A stretch of 7,759 nt of DNA from Alphaproteobacteria bacterium (lineage in GTDB: Bacteria; Pseudomonadota; Alphaproteobacteria; Rhizobiales; Xanthobacteraceae), in NCBI GenBank assembly GCA_005884855.1, contig VAZS01000097.1, forward strand, positions 1-7,759, read 5' to 3'. The notes beneath the pieces were generated by a model. The model had not been told where the DNA came from. It did not search any database and saw nothing but the letters and a program-made list of their open reading frames with translations. How positions within the stretch are numbered: the first letter of the stretch is position 1; every line of letters starts with the position of its first letter. A program made the translations under genes and the position numbers. Positions 1-5,450 of the stretch are shown piece after piece.

Positions 1-115
1 GGCGCAGAAGGTCCTCAAGATCGGGCGGCCTCGGTCCGACCGGTTGCGGGCCGGAGCCCCACGGCCCTTTCGGACCCGAGCCCCACGGGCCTCCTCCTTG
101 ATTCTTCCACGGCAT
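1..115 (-). CDS. hflK: HflK N-terminus (FtsH-associated SPFH/band-7 protein), partial at window edge
   Basis: Reading leftward from an ATG at 115-113, 38 codons run off the left edge. The peptide begins MPWKNQGGGPWGSGPKG and contains GPWGSGP twice (residues 9-15 and 18-24), followed by RPPDLEDLLR at residues 29-38. This Gly/Pro/Trp-rich start followed by a PPDLEDLLR segment is the characteristic cytoplasmic N-terminus of HflK. The membrane segment and SPFH domain would lie outside the window. A strong Shine-Dalgarno GAGGAGA (minus strand, 128-122) sits six bases before the ATG. In known systems HflK pairs with HflC in the inner membrane and surrounds and modulates the FtsH protease. It follows folA on the same strand after 158 bases and probably has its own promoter in that gap. 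hflC would be expected further left. The identification rests on only 38 residues, but they are distinctive. Confidence 0.88.
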   Translation of the reverse strand, partial: MPWKNQGGGPWGSGPKGPWGSGPQPVGPRPPDLEDLLR

Positions 116-175
116 CGATTGTCTCCTCGGCGGGGCGCTCAAGGGCAGTCGCCCGGCCTCGCATATCTGAACGGC

Positions 176-204
176 TTTATAGGGGACCGCTCCCGCCCTT
201 ACAA
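176..204 (-). promoter_or_regulatory. Candidate sigma-70-type promoter for hflK
   Basis: On the minus strand TTGTAA (204-199) and TATAAA (181-176) are separated by 17 bases, matching the -35 and -10 consensus at 4/6 and 5/6. Transcription would begin near base 169 and give an hflK leader of about 54 bases. A second consensus-perfect TTGACA lies upstream at 252-247 but has only the weak TAGCTG at a suitable distance. No terminator hairpin is evident after folA, so read-through from thyA-folA is also possible. Confidence 0.4.
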
Positions 205-273
205 CGCAAGCTTCTGGCTCGAAGCAGCTATGCCGGGCGCGTTAATTGTCAACGTAAACATTACGGAAGGAAG

Positions 274-810
274 TTAATTCGCGTTTCGCCGACGATATGT
301 CACATAGGAGAAATCGGCGCTGTCGTCCGGACCGGCCGGATAACGCTCGCGCGCTACCTCTTTCCAGACAGCCGCGTCAATTAAGGCAAAACAGGTATCG
401 CCCTCGGGTCGGGCGTGCACCTCGGTAACTTCCAGACGGTCTGCAATTTCCATCCATTCCGAGTAGATTTGCGCACCGCCGATCACGGCAATTTCAGTGG
501 CGAAACGTCGCAGCGCCTCACCCCGCGCGGTCGCGCGGGCGTCCGCGGCCGAAGTGGTGACTACCGCGCCGCGAGCGCGAAAACTTGCATCGCGCGTGAC
601 TACGATATTGGTGCGCCCCGGAAGCGGCCTGCCGATCGATGCGAAGGTCTTGCGGCCCATCACCACCGGCTTTGCCATGGTCATCGCCTTGAGGCGTTTC
701 ATGTCGCTTTTCAATCGCCAAGGTATCGCGCCGCGACAGCCGATCACGCCATTGTCGGCGACGGCGACGATGAGAACGATTTCAGGAGAAACGTTGGCAG
801 TCGCGGTCAC
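274..810 (-). CDS. folA: Dihydrofolate reductase
   Basis: This gene encodes a 178-residue dihydrofolate reductase, which reduces dihydrofolate to tetrahydrofolate with NADPH in the cytoplasm. The N-terminal half carries the family signature: VIG at 22-24, IPW at 29-31, the catalytic acid Asp36 in [11 protein letters not shown], the NADPH-binding [17 protein letters not shown] at 50-66 (Arg66 corresponds to the glutamate-binding arginine of the E. coli enzyme), and the Gly-Gly pair at 111-112 followed by AQIY. It is slightly longer than the 159-residue E. coli enzyme because of extra residues at the N-terminus and in mid-protein. The start is a GTG at 810-808 that overlaps the thyA stop in a GTGA arrangement, so translation is probably coupled to thyA. 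Trimethoprim sensitivity cannot be judged from the sequence. Confidence 0.95.
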   Translation of the reverse strand: MTATANVSPEIVLIVAVADNGVIGCRGAIPWRLKSDMKRLKAMTMAKPVVMGRKTFASIGRPLPGRTNIVVTRDASFRARGAVVTTSAADARATARGEALRRFATEIAVIGGAQIYSEWMEIADRLEVTEVHARPEGDTCFALIDAAVWKEVARERYPAGPDDSADFSYVTYRRRNAN

Positions 811-1601
811 ACAGCGACCTCGGCCTTGATGTGCGGATGCGGGTCGTATCCAACGAGCGTGAAATCTTCGTAGCGGAATGCGAAGATGTCCTTAACATCG
901 GGATTGATCTTCATCACGGGAAGCGGCCGCGTCGCGCGTGTCAGTTGCAGCCGCGCCTGCTCGAGGTGGTTGGAATAAAGATGCACGTCACCGAAGGAGT
1001 GCACGAAGTCGCCCGGCTTCAGCCCAGTCACCTGCGCCACCATCATCGTTAGCAACGCGTAGGATGCGATGTTGAAGGGTACGCCTAGAAAAACGTCGGC
1101 CGAGCGCTGGTAGAGCTGGCACGACAGTTTTCCGTTGGCGACATAAAACTGAAACAAGCAATGACACGGCGGCAGCGCCATCTTATCGACATCGGCCGGG
1201 TTCCATGCGCTGACGATCAGGCGGCGCGAATCCGGATTGCGCCGGATCATTTCGATGACGTCTGATATCTGGTCGATGCGGCGTCCATCTGGCGCCGGCC
1301 AGGACCGCCACTGCGATCCATACACTGGGCCGAGATCGCCATTAGCGTCGGCCCATTCGTCCCAGATCGAAACGCCATGGTCTTTGAGATATTTGATATT
1401 GGTGTCGCCGGCCAGAAACCACAGTAATTCGTACACAATCGCCTTGAACGGCAGCTTCTTGGTCGTCAGCATCGGGAATCCGGCGGCCAGATTGAAGCGC
1501 ATCTGATGACCGAAGATCGACAGCGTGCCGGTGCCGGTGCGGTCATTTTTCTCCGCGCCGTCAGAGAGAATTCGTTCCAGCAGGTCGTGGTACTGGTTCA
1601 T
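807..1601 (-). CDS. thyA: Thymidylate synthase (ThyA type)
   Basis: The 264-residue product has the same length as E. coli ThyA and aligns to it almost without gaps. ThyA methylates dUMP to dTMP using 5,10-methylene-tetrahydrofolate and releases dihydrofolate. Visible signatures are the phosphate-binding Arg21 in [15 protein letters not shown] at 79-85, GDLGPVYG at 88-95, the nucleophile Cys146 in the LPPCHC motif, [14 protein letters not shown], the [10 protein letters not shown] segment that contacts the substrate, and a C-terminal [18 protein letters not shown]. The ATG at 1601-1599 gives exactly the family start; no strong Shine-Dalgarno precedes it. folA follows with a four-base overlap, pairing the enzyme that makes dihydrofolate with the one that recycles it. 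No odd residues were noticed at catalytic positions. Confidence 0.98.
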   Translation of the reverse strand: MNQYHDLLERILSDGAEKNDRTGTGTLSIFGHQMRFNLAAGFPMLTTKKLPFKAIVYELLWFLAGDTNIKYLKDHGVSIWDEWADANGDLGPVYGSQWRSWPAPDGRRIDQISDVIEMIRRNPDSRRLIVSAWNPADVDKMALPPCHCLFQFYVANGKLSCQLYQRSADVFLGVPFNIASYALLTMMVAQVTGLKPGDFVHSFGDVHLYSNHLEQARLQLTRATRPLPVMKINPDVKDIFAFRYEDFTLVGYDPHPHIKAEVAV

Positions 1602-1684
1602 AATGTAACGTCATGAGCTCTGTAGAAAGCGAATTTACCGCCGGGCCCGCCGTTCAACACTGACGACTCGGCTGGCCCGCGTCG

Positions 1685-1690
1685 ATTATA
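1685..1690 (-). promoter_or_regulatory. Candidate -10 element upstream of thyA
   Basis: The minus strand reads a perfect TATAAT at 1690-1685, about 84 bases before the thyA ATG. Transcription would start near 1678, giving a leader of about 77 bases. No good -35 hexamer sits 16-18 bases upstream, so the call is tentative. Confidence 0.33.
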
Positions 1691-1695
1691 CCCGG

Positions 1696-1732
1696 AAAAA
1701 TGGGCATTCGGTCCACAAACGCAAGAGATGCC
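1696..1732 (-). terminator. Weak candidate terminator after tctA
   Basis: About 20 bases after the tctA stop, the minus strand can pair GGCAT (1732-1728) with ATGCC (1707-1703) across a 20-base loop. A run of five T (1700-1696) follows two bases later. The stem is short and the loop large, so this is a weak intrinsic terminator at best. It lies just upstream of the TATAAT assigned to thyA, a sensible boundary between the tct and thyA-folA units. Confidence 0.2.
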
Positions 1733-1751
1733 GAGCAGGGGCACCGACCCG

Positions 1752-3269
1752 TCAGGTTTCGGATTCCACGAATACCTCGTCGCGTTTCTTTCGTAGCGAG
1801 GGCAACACCGCCAGTACCAGCAGGAATGCGGCGATCGCCATCAGCGTCGCCGAGAGCGGCCGGGTAAGGAATACCGTCCAGTCGCCGCGCGAAATCAGCA
1901 GCGCCCGGCGCAGGTTTTCTTCCATCAGCGGTCCGAGCACCATCCCGAGCAACAGCGGTGCCGGTTCGAAATCGTGTTTGATGAGCCAATAACCGAGCAG
2001 GCCGAAGGCGCCTGCCAGCACCACGTCCACGGGCGCGTTGTTGATGGAGTAGATGCCGATCGCGCAAAAGATCACGATTGACGGGTACATTAGCCGATAC
2101 GGAACCCGCAACAACCGCACCCAGATTCCGACCAGCGGCAGGTTGATGATGATCAGCATCAGATTGCCGATCCACATCGAAGCGATCATGCCCCACACCA
2201 GGTCCGGCTGTTTCTGCATCACCTGCGGTCCCGGCACGATGCCGTGAATTGTCATTGCGCCGACCATCAATGCCATTACCGCGTTGGGCGGGATGCCAAG
2301 CGTCAGCAGCGGGATGAACGAGGTCTGCGCCGCAGCATTATTGGCGCTTTCCGGCGACGCCACACCTTCGATCGCGCCGCGGCCGAAGCGCGAAGGGTCC
2401 TTTGCGATCTTCTTCTCGAACGTATAGGCCGCGAACGAGGCGATCACCGCGCCACCGCCCGGCAGAATGCCAAGGATCGACCCCAATATCGTGCCGCGGA
2501 CAATTGCGGGCGCCGAATCGATCAGGTCTTTTTTGGTCGGCATTAACCCGGTGATCTTCTGCTGCACCAGTTCGCGATCCATTTCGGCGCCGGCATCGAG
2601 GTTGCGGATGATTTCCGCGAATCCGAACACACCCATCGCTACCGTGGCGAAGCCGAGACCGTCAGCAAGTTCGGGAATGTTGAAGGCCATCCGCGAAGCG
2701 CCGGTCTCGATATCGGACCCGACCATCGACAGCAGCAAACCGAACACGATCATGGCGATCGCCTTCAGCACCGATCCCTTGGCCAGCACCACCGCGAAAA
2801 TCAGACCCAGCACCATCAGCGAGAAATATTCGGCCGGCCCGAACGCCAGCGCGAGTTTCGTCAAGGGCGCTCCGAGCACTGCAATCAGCACGGTCGCCAC
2901 GCACCCAGCGAAGAACGAACCGATCGCCGCAATAGCGAGCGCCGGACCGGCGCGACCCTGCTTGGCCATCTGGAAGCCGTCCAGGGTGGTCACTACCGAG
3001 GTCGCCTCACCGGGAATATTGACCAGGATCGACGTGGTCGAGCCGCCATATTGCGCGCCGTAATAGATGCCGGCCAGCATGATCAATGCCCCGACCGGCG
3101 GCAGGCCGAAGGTAATGGGCAATAGCATCGCCACAGTGGCGATGGTGCCTATCCCCGGCAGCACGCCCACCAGCGTACCGACCAGCGCGCCGATCAGACA
3201 GAGCAGGAGATTGATAGGCGTGAACGCGACACCGAATCCGAGGGCCAGATTGGAAAAAAGCTCAGCCAT
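1752..3269 (-). CDS. tctA: Tripartite tricarboxylate transporter, large membrane subunit TctA
   Basis: The 505-residue, strongly hydrophobic protein has the usual TctA length. TctA is the large permease subunit of the TTT family, driving uptake of carboxylates such as citrate in characterised members, together with TctB and the periplasmic binding protein TctC. Two internal repeats are visible: GVLPGIG (35-41) with YGGSTTSILVNIPGEAT (74-90), and GILPGGG (267-273) with ASPESANNAAAQ (304-315) and LGIPPNA (324-330). Several membrane segments occupy the rest, and the last residues are charged and cytosolic-looking. The ATG at 3269-3267 was chosen because GAGGG stands a few bases before it and the family start fits; an in-frame extension to 3431 would be non-family sequence buried inside tctB. 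tctB ends 7 bases upstream. The substrate cannot be deduced, since specificity lies mainly in the absent TctC. Confidence 0.95.
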   Translation of the reverse strand: MAELFSNLALGFGVAFTPINLLLCLIGALVGTLVGVLPGIGTIATVAMLLPITFGLPPVGALIMLAGIYYGAQYGGSTTSILVNIPGEATSVVTTLDGFQMAKQGRAGPALAIAAIGSFFAGCVATVLIAVLGAPLTKLALAFGPAEYFSLMVLGLIFAVVLAKGSVLKAIAMIVFGLLLSMVGSDIETGASRMAFNIPELADGLGFATVAMGVFGFAEIIRNLDAGAEMDRELVQQKITGLMPTKKDLIDSAPAIVRGTILGSILGILPGGGAVIASFAAYTFEKKIAKDPSRFGRGAIEGVASPESANNAAAQTSFIPLLTLGIPPNAVMALMVGAMTIHGIVPGPQVMQKQPDLVWGMIASMWIGNLMLIIINLPLVGIWVRLLRVPYRLMYPSIVIFCAIGIYSINNAPVDVVLAGAFGLLGYWLIKHDFEPAPLLLGMVLGPLMEENLRRALLISRGDWTVFLTRPLSATLMAIAAFLLVLAVLPSLRKKRDEVFVESET

Positions 3270-3276
3270 TATGCCC

Positions 3277-3777
3277 TCACGGAACCAGAAAACGCGGGAA
3301 GAGCTGCAGTGGCAGCCCCAGCGCATAGGGGAAAAGCAGACTGCACCCGATAGTGAGGCAGATACCGACGATGATGGTTTCCTTCCACCGGGTCTCCGGG
3401 GTGCCGAGCGCCGAGATGACGAAACTTGCAAATGCCGAGATCACCAGACCCAGAGGCCGAATGGTGACCGCGAACGAGAGAATCGAGAGCGAGACGAACA
3501 GCGGCCCTCGCCAGGCGTAGGTCGCCAGATGCGGGCCCTCGGACACCACCCCGACGACCATCACCGCGAACCCCAGTCCGAGCAGCAGACCAGCAAACAT
3601 CCGCGGGGCGGTTCCGGCGCCGAATGAAAATCCATGCATGCCCTGCAGATCGCTCGAAGCCCAGAATGCGAACAGCGCGATCGCCATCAGCGCTATCCCG
3701 CCAACGAAGTCCTGCGGTCCGCGCACCCACCTCGGCATGATCGAGCGGCCCGGGCCGTGGCTCGGCGTATCACTCAT
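3277..3777 (-). CDS. tctB: Tripartite tricarboxylate transporter, small membrane subunit TctB
   Basis: The 166-residue protein shows the TctB pattern of about four to five hydrophobic segments (roughly residues 25-41, 60-77, 91-106, 110-125 and 133-150). GAGTAPRMF at 53-61, between the first and second segments, is a typical TctB feature. TctB is the poorly conserved small permease partner of TctA in the inner membrane. The ATG at 3777-3775 is preferred over the TTG one codon upstream because GGGGAG lies about seven bases before it. The gene ends 7 bases before tctA, so the two are surely cotranscribed. Upstream, 82 bases separate it from the CHR pair on the same strand, leaving open whether all four form one operon. 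Confidence 0.9.
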   Translation of the reverse strand: MSDTPSHGPGRSIMPRWVRGPQDFVGGIALMAIALFAFWASSDLQGMHGFSFGAGTAPRMFAGLLLGLGFAVMVVGVVSEGPHLATYAWRGPLFVSLSILSFAVTIRPLGLVISAFASFVISALGTPETRWKETIIVGICLTIGCSLLFPYALGLPLQLFPRFLVP

Positions 3778-3794
3778 CAATAACTCCCCGCACT

Positions 3795-3809
3795 CGGGCT
3801 TTGCGCCCG
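3795..3809 (-). other. Small hairpin in the tctB leader
   Basis: CGGGC at 3795-3799 pairs with GCCCG at 3805-3809 around a five-base loop, directly upstream of the tctB Shine-Dalgarno. No T-run follows in either direction, so it is not a classical terminator. It could affect tctB translation or stabilise an mRNA end between the chr and tct pairs. The 79-base gap contains no convincing promoter. Confidence 0.3.
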
Positions 3810-3859
3810 TTCTGTTTGGATAACATGTCTATTCAGACGATCTTGCGTACCGATATTCA

Positions 3860-4393
3860 TCATATAACGCCAGCAAAACCCAAAAAGGCTCCGGCCAGCA
3901 AGAGCCAGAGCGGATTAAGTCGTGTGGCGAACGCCAATGCCGCCGTGGCAGCGGTGAGCAGTCCCGCAACCCAGGTGCGATCCGCACTCAATGCCAAGAT
4001 CAGACCGCTCGCGCCCATCAGCCCGATGGAAAGCGGCACCAGCGCCGCCTGAACGATGGCGGGCCAGCGCCACCCGGCCGAACGCCTCAGCAGTCGGCTC
4101 ACTCCATACGCGAGCACGGCGGTCGGAACGCACATCGCAAGCGTTGCGGCGAGCGCGCCGCCCAAGCCTGCGACGGAATAGCCGATGAGCGTGACAATCA
4201 GCACGTTGGGCCCCGGCGAGAGCTGGGATATTGCGAACACATCGGCGAATTGCTTGTCGGTCATCCAGTGCTGGACCTCGACCGCAACCCGGTACATCTC
4301 CGGAATCGCGGCATTCGCGCCACCTACCGCAAACAGCGACATCAACCCGAACGTCCAAACCAGTGTCAAAACAGGATTGTTTTCCGAACTCAT
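3860..4393 (-). CDS. Short chromate-transporter-family (CHR) protein, second of a pair
   Basis: This 177-residue protein corresponds to a single CHR domain. The diagnostic features are the first membrane segment running into FAVGGANAAIPEM (21-33), a WMTDKQFADVFAISQLSPGPN stretch with the PGPN motif at 60-63, and several further hydrophobic segments up to the C-terminus. Full-length ChrA proteins are about 400 residues with two homologous halves; here each half is a separate gene, the known short-chain CHR arrangement in which tandem partners presumably form a heterodimer. Its ATG at 4393-4391 overlaps the stop of the preceding partner (ATGA), implying coupled translation. Characterised CHR proteins export chromate, but many family members have no proven substrate, so chromate is only a family-level suggestion. 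There is no other resistance gene nearby. Confidence 0.87.
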   Translation of the reverse strand: MSSENNPVLTLVWTFGLMSLFAVGGANAAIPEMYRVAVEVQHWMTDKQFADVFAISQLSPGPNVLIVTLIGYSVAGLGGALAATLAMCVPTAVLAYGVSRLLRRSAGWRWPAIVQAALVPLSIGLMGASGLILALSADRTWVAGLLTAATAALAFATRLNPLWLLLAGAFLGFAGVI

Positions 4394-4992
4394 GCCGAAA
4401 CCCGCCGCCGTGTAACAAAGGTCATGGCGATGCTGAGCGGGATCGCGACCAGCAATACCGCCGGCAATGGCAGCCGCAGCAATCCGATTGCGATAAACAC
4501 CGCCAGCATCACAAGCAGGCCGACGAAATCGCGGTCGCGGATCAGCGGCATCATCATCCGGAACACCACGGCTATCAGCAGGCCGACCGCCGCGCAGGAC
4601 ACTCCCGCCAAAATACGCCGAAGTGCATCGATTTGGCCGAAACGCGAATAAAGGGCGGCCAACACAGTGACAATGACGATGGGAGGCCCGAGCAGTCCAG
4701 CGAAGGCTGCAATGCCTCCGGCCACACCGCGGAAGCGGGATCCAAACACCACCGACAGGTTGACGACGTTGGGGCCAGGCAGGAAGTGACAAAGCGCGAA
4801 GGTCTCGTTGAACTCCTCGGCCGTCATCCAGCGGTGTTGCTCGACGATGCCGCGCCGCGCCCAGACCAGCACGCCGCCAAAACCGGCCAGCGACATCTTG
4901 GCGAACGCCATGAACAGCGCGATCAGGCTGGGCGGGACTGATGTCGGGAGTTCCGGCGCTACGATTGTGGCCGGCGGCGAATCCGGGGACAT
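4390..4992 (-). CDS. Short chromate-transporter-family (CHR) protein, first of a pair
   Basis: This 200-residue single-domain CHR protein has the N-terminal signature LFMAFAKMSLAGFGG (26-40), then WMTAEEFNETFALCHFLPGPN with the PGPN motif at 72-75, followed by hydrophobic segments around 95-117, 127-145, 157-172 and 176-193. The tail is basic (TRRRVSA). The first 20 residues are Pro/Ser-rich and probably cytosolic. The ATG at 4992-4990 is preferred to an in-frame TTG at 5028-5026, which would add 12 basic residues and lies within a promoter-like -35. No clear Shine-Dalgarno precedes the ATG, and a -10-like hexamer ends only 9 bases upstream, so a leaderless message is possible. It overlaps its partner by four bases and is divergent from ssrA. 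Confidence 0.88.
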   Translation of the reverse strand: MSPDSPPATIVAPELPTSVPPSLIALFMAFAKMSLAGFGGVLVWARRGIVEQHRWMTAEEFNETFALCHFLPGPNVVNLSVVFGSRFRGVAGGIAAFAGLLGPPIVIVTVLAALYSRFGQIDALRRILAGVSCAAVGLLIAVVFRMMMPLIRDRDFVGLLVMLAVFIAIGLLRLPLPAVLLVAIPLSIAMTFVTRRRVSA

Positions 4993-5000
4993 GGACCGAG

Positions 5001-5028
5001 ATTTAGAACGCTGTCCGTGCCACGCCAA
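5001..5028 (-). promoter_or_regulatory. Tentative promoter for the CHR pair
   Basis: The minus strand has TTGGCG (5028-5023) and CTAAAT (5006-5001) with a 16-base spacer. Both are partial matches. If used, transcription would start at or within a few bases of the ATG at 4992, which would explain the missing Shine-Dalgarno. Confidence 0.2.
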
Positions 5029-5095
5029 CCTGATTTGCCCGGTTCCAGCCCGGAAACCCGCGGCACGGGTACTATTTTTCTCAAGTTTTGCACCC

Positions 5096-5101
5096 TATAT
5101 T
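5096..5101 (+). promoter_or_regulatory. Candidate -10 element for ssrA
   Basis: TATATT at 5096-5101 matches the -10 consensus at 5/6 and predicts a start near 5108, just where the tmRNA precursor should begin. The expected -35 position (around 5073-5078) is only a T-rich stretch, so no convincing -35 was seen. Confidence 0.4.
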
Positions 5102-5107
5102 GGGCGT

Positions 5108-5187
5108 GCCGGTTCGCCGGCTATGGAAATAAATTGCCGTCGTAATAAACCATTCGGACCCGGGGGCAGTACCCGGCGCCTCCACCA
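5108..5187 (+). other. tmRNA acceptor piece with T-arm and CCA end
   Basis: The piece opens with a perfect five-pair hairpin, GCCGG-TTCG-CCGGC (5108-5121). The T-stem is CCGGG (5160-5164) with CCCGG (5172-5176), enclosing the seven-base loop GGCAGTA. The 3' acceptor strand is 5177-5183, the discriminator A is 5184 and a genomically encoded CCA is 5185-5187. The 5' boundary is inferred from the -10 element and from the roughly 80-base size of known acceptor pieces. Confidence 0.8.
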
Positions 5188-5221
5188 AAACCCGGACCAG
5201 TCGTGGCTGACGGGTTTCGGC
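5188..5221 (+). other. Spacer hairpin removed during tmRNA processing
   Basis: AAACCCG (5188-5194) pairs perfectly with CGGGTTT (5211-5217), directly extending the acceptor stem into one long hairpin. The inner loop can pair CCA with TGG. In known permuted tmRNAs this linker is excised by tRNA-type enzymes to leave two RNAs. Confidence 0.8.
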
Positions 5222-5265
5222 GGGGGCGAAACAGGATCGACGAGGGCGTAAAGGGCGTGTTTTTT

Positions 5266-5297
5266 CCCGGTATAGTTCCGCCGTTATCGGGCTATGC
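5266..5297 (+). other. tmRNA pseudoknot 1
   Basis: CCCG (5266-5269) pairs with CGGG (5288-5291), while GTATAG (5270-5275) inside the loop pairs with CTATGC (5292-5297), allowing one G-U pair. The crossing stems form an H-type pseudoknot in the place where E. coli tmRNA has PK1, just before the resume codon. Confidence 0.65.
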
Positions 5298-5304
5298 AAT
5301 AGTT

Positions 5305-5343
5305 GCAAACGACAACTATGCTCCGGTTGCTCAGGCCGCGTAA
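5305..5343 (+). other. tmRNA tag reading frame, ANDNYAPVAQAA-stop
   Basis: The resume codon GCA at 5305-5307 lies in the conserved context ATAGTTGCAAACGAC. The frame reads ANDNYAPVAQAA and ends in TAA at 5341-5343. With the alanine carried by tmRNA itself, the finished tag is A-ANDNYAPVAQAA (13 residues), ending in the Ala-Ala that ClpX recognises. The AAND..Y start is the part contacted by SspB in characterised systems. Confidence 0.95.
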
Positions 5344-5345
5344 GC

Positions 5346-5427
5346 GGTTTGAAAAACCAAGTCTAAAGTCCTAGTGGGTTAAGCTCCGCTAGGCGGGGTT
5401 CGGAGGCACCTGGCAACAGAAGCCTCC
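5346..5427 (+). other. tmRNA structured region after the tag
   Basis: Three pairings are visible: a hairpin GGTTT-GAA-AAACC (5346-5358), CCTAG (5370-5374) with CTAGG (5389-5393) overlapped by CTCCGC with GCGGGG-type pairing as in a pseudoknot, and GGAGGC (5402-5407) with GCCTCC (5422-5427). They correspond to the downstream pseudoknot region of the coding piece. The exact 3' end of that piece, somewhere near 5430-5460, could not be fixed. Confidence 0.6.
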
Positions 5428-5450
5428 ACTTCATTCGCCTGATCTCGCGC

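Larger units (their letters stand above)
5104..5450 (+). ncRNA. ssrA: Circularly permuted (two-piece) tmRNA, alphaproteobacterial type
   Basis: The gene has the permuted order of alphaproteobacterial tmRNA: acceptor piece first, a short spacer that is cut out, then the coding piece. The acceptor piece ends in CGCCTCC-A-CCA (5177-5187), and its CGCCTCC pairs with GGGGGCG (5222-5228) at the start of the coding piece, giving a seven-pair acceptor stem whose third pair is G-U, the alanine identity feature. GAAACAGGATCGACG follows, as in other tmRNAs. A pseudoknot (5266-5297), the resume context ATAGTTGCAAACGAC, the tag frame (5305-5343) and a downstream pseudoknot-forming region (5370-5427) complete it. 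tmRNA charged with alanine rescues stalled ribosomes together with SmpB and appends a degradation tag. The outer ends are approximate; the internal landmarks are firm. sspB, for the tag adaptor, follows on the same strand. Confidence 0.95.

Noticed and set aside
44..277. Open frame of 77 codons on the plus strand at the left edge
   Set aside because: It is antisense to the hflK start and its ribosome binding site, is Arg/Pro-rich as expected from a GC-rich shadow frame, and has no family resemblance.
2467..3063. Open frame of 198 codons on the plus strand within tctA
   Set aside because: It is entirely antisense to the conserved core of tctA; the Ala/Ser/Pro-rich product has no domain. The openness reflects codon bias of the real gene.
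3270..3431. Longer tctA start 54 codons upstream
   Set aside because: The extra residues are Ser/Arg-rich, lie inside tctB in another frame, and the ATG at 3269 has a good Shine-Dalgarno and the family N-terminus.
4231..4941. Open frame of 236 codons on the plus strand across both CHR genes
   Set aside because: Antisense to two well-supported overlapping genes; the Gln/His/Arg-rich translation is typical of a shadow frame.
3860..4992. Possibility that the two CHR genes are one chrA broken by a frameshift
   Set aside because: Each half is a complete CHR domain with its own PGPN motif, and they meet in a clean ATGA stop-start overlap, the recognised short-chain paired form rather than a lesion.
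5081..5308. Open frame of 75 codons on the minus strand across the tmRNA acceptor piece and spacer
   Set aside because: It is antisense to firmly identified tmRNA elements. Its translation (including VEAPGTAPGSEWFITTAIY) is of the kind often misannotated as a hypothetical protein opposite alphaproteobacterial ssrA; the conservation comes from the RNA.
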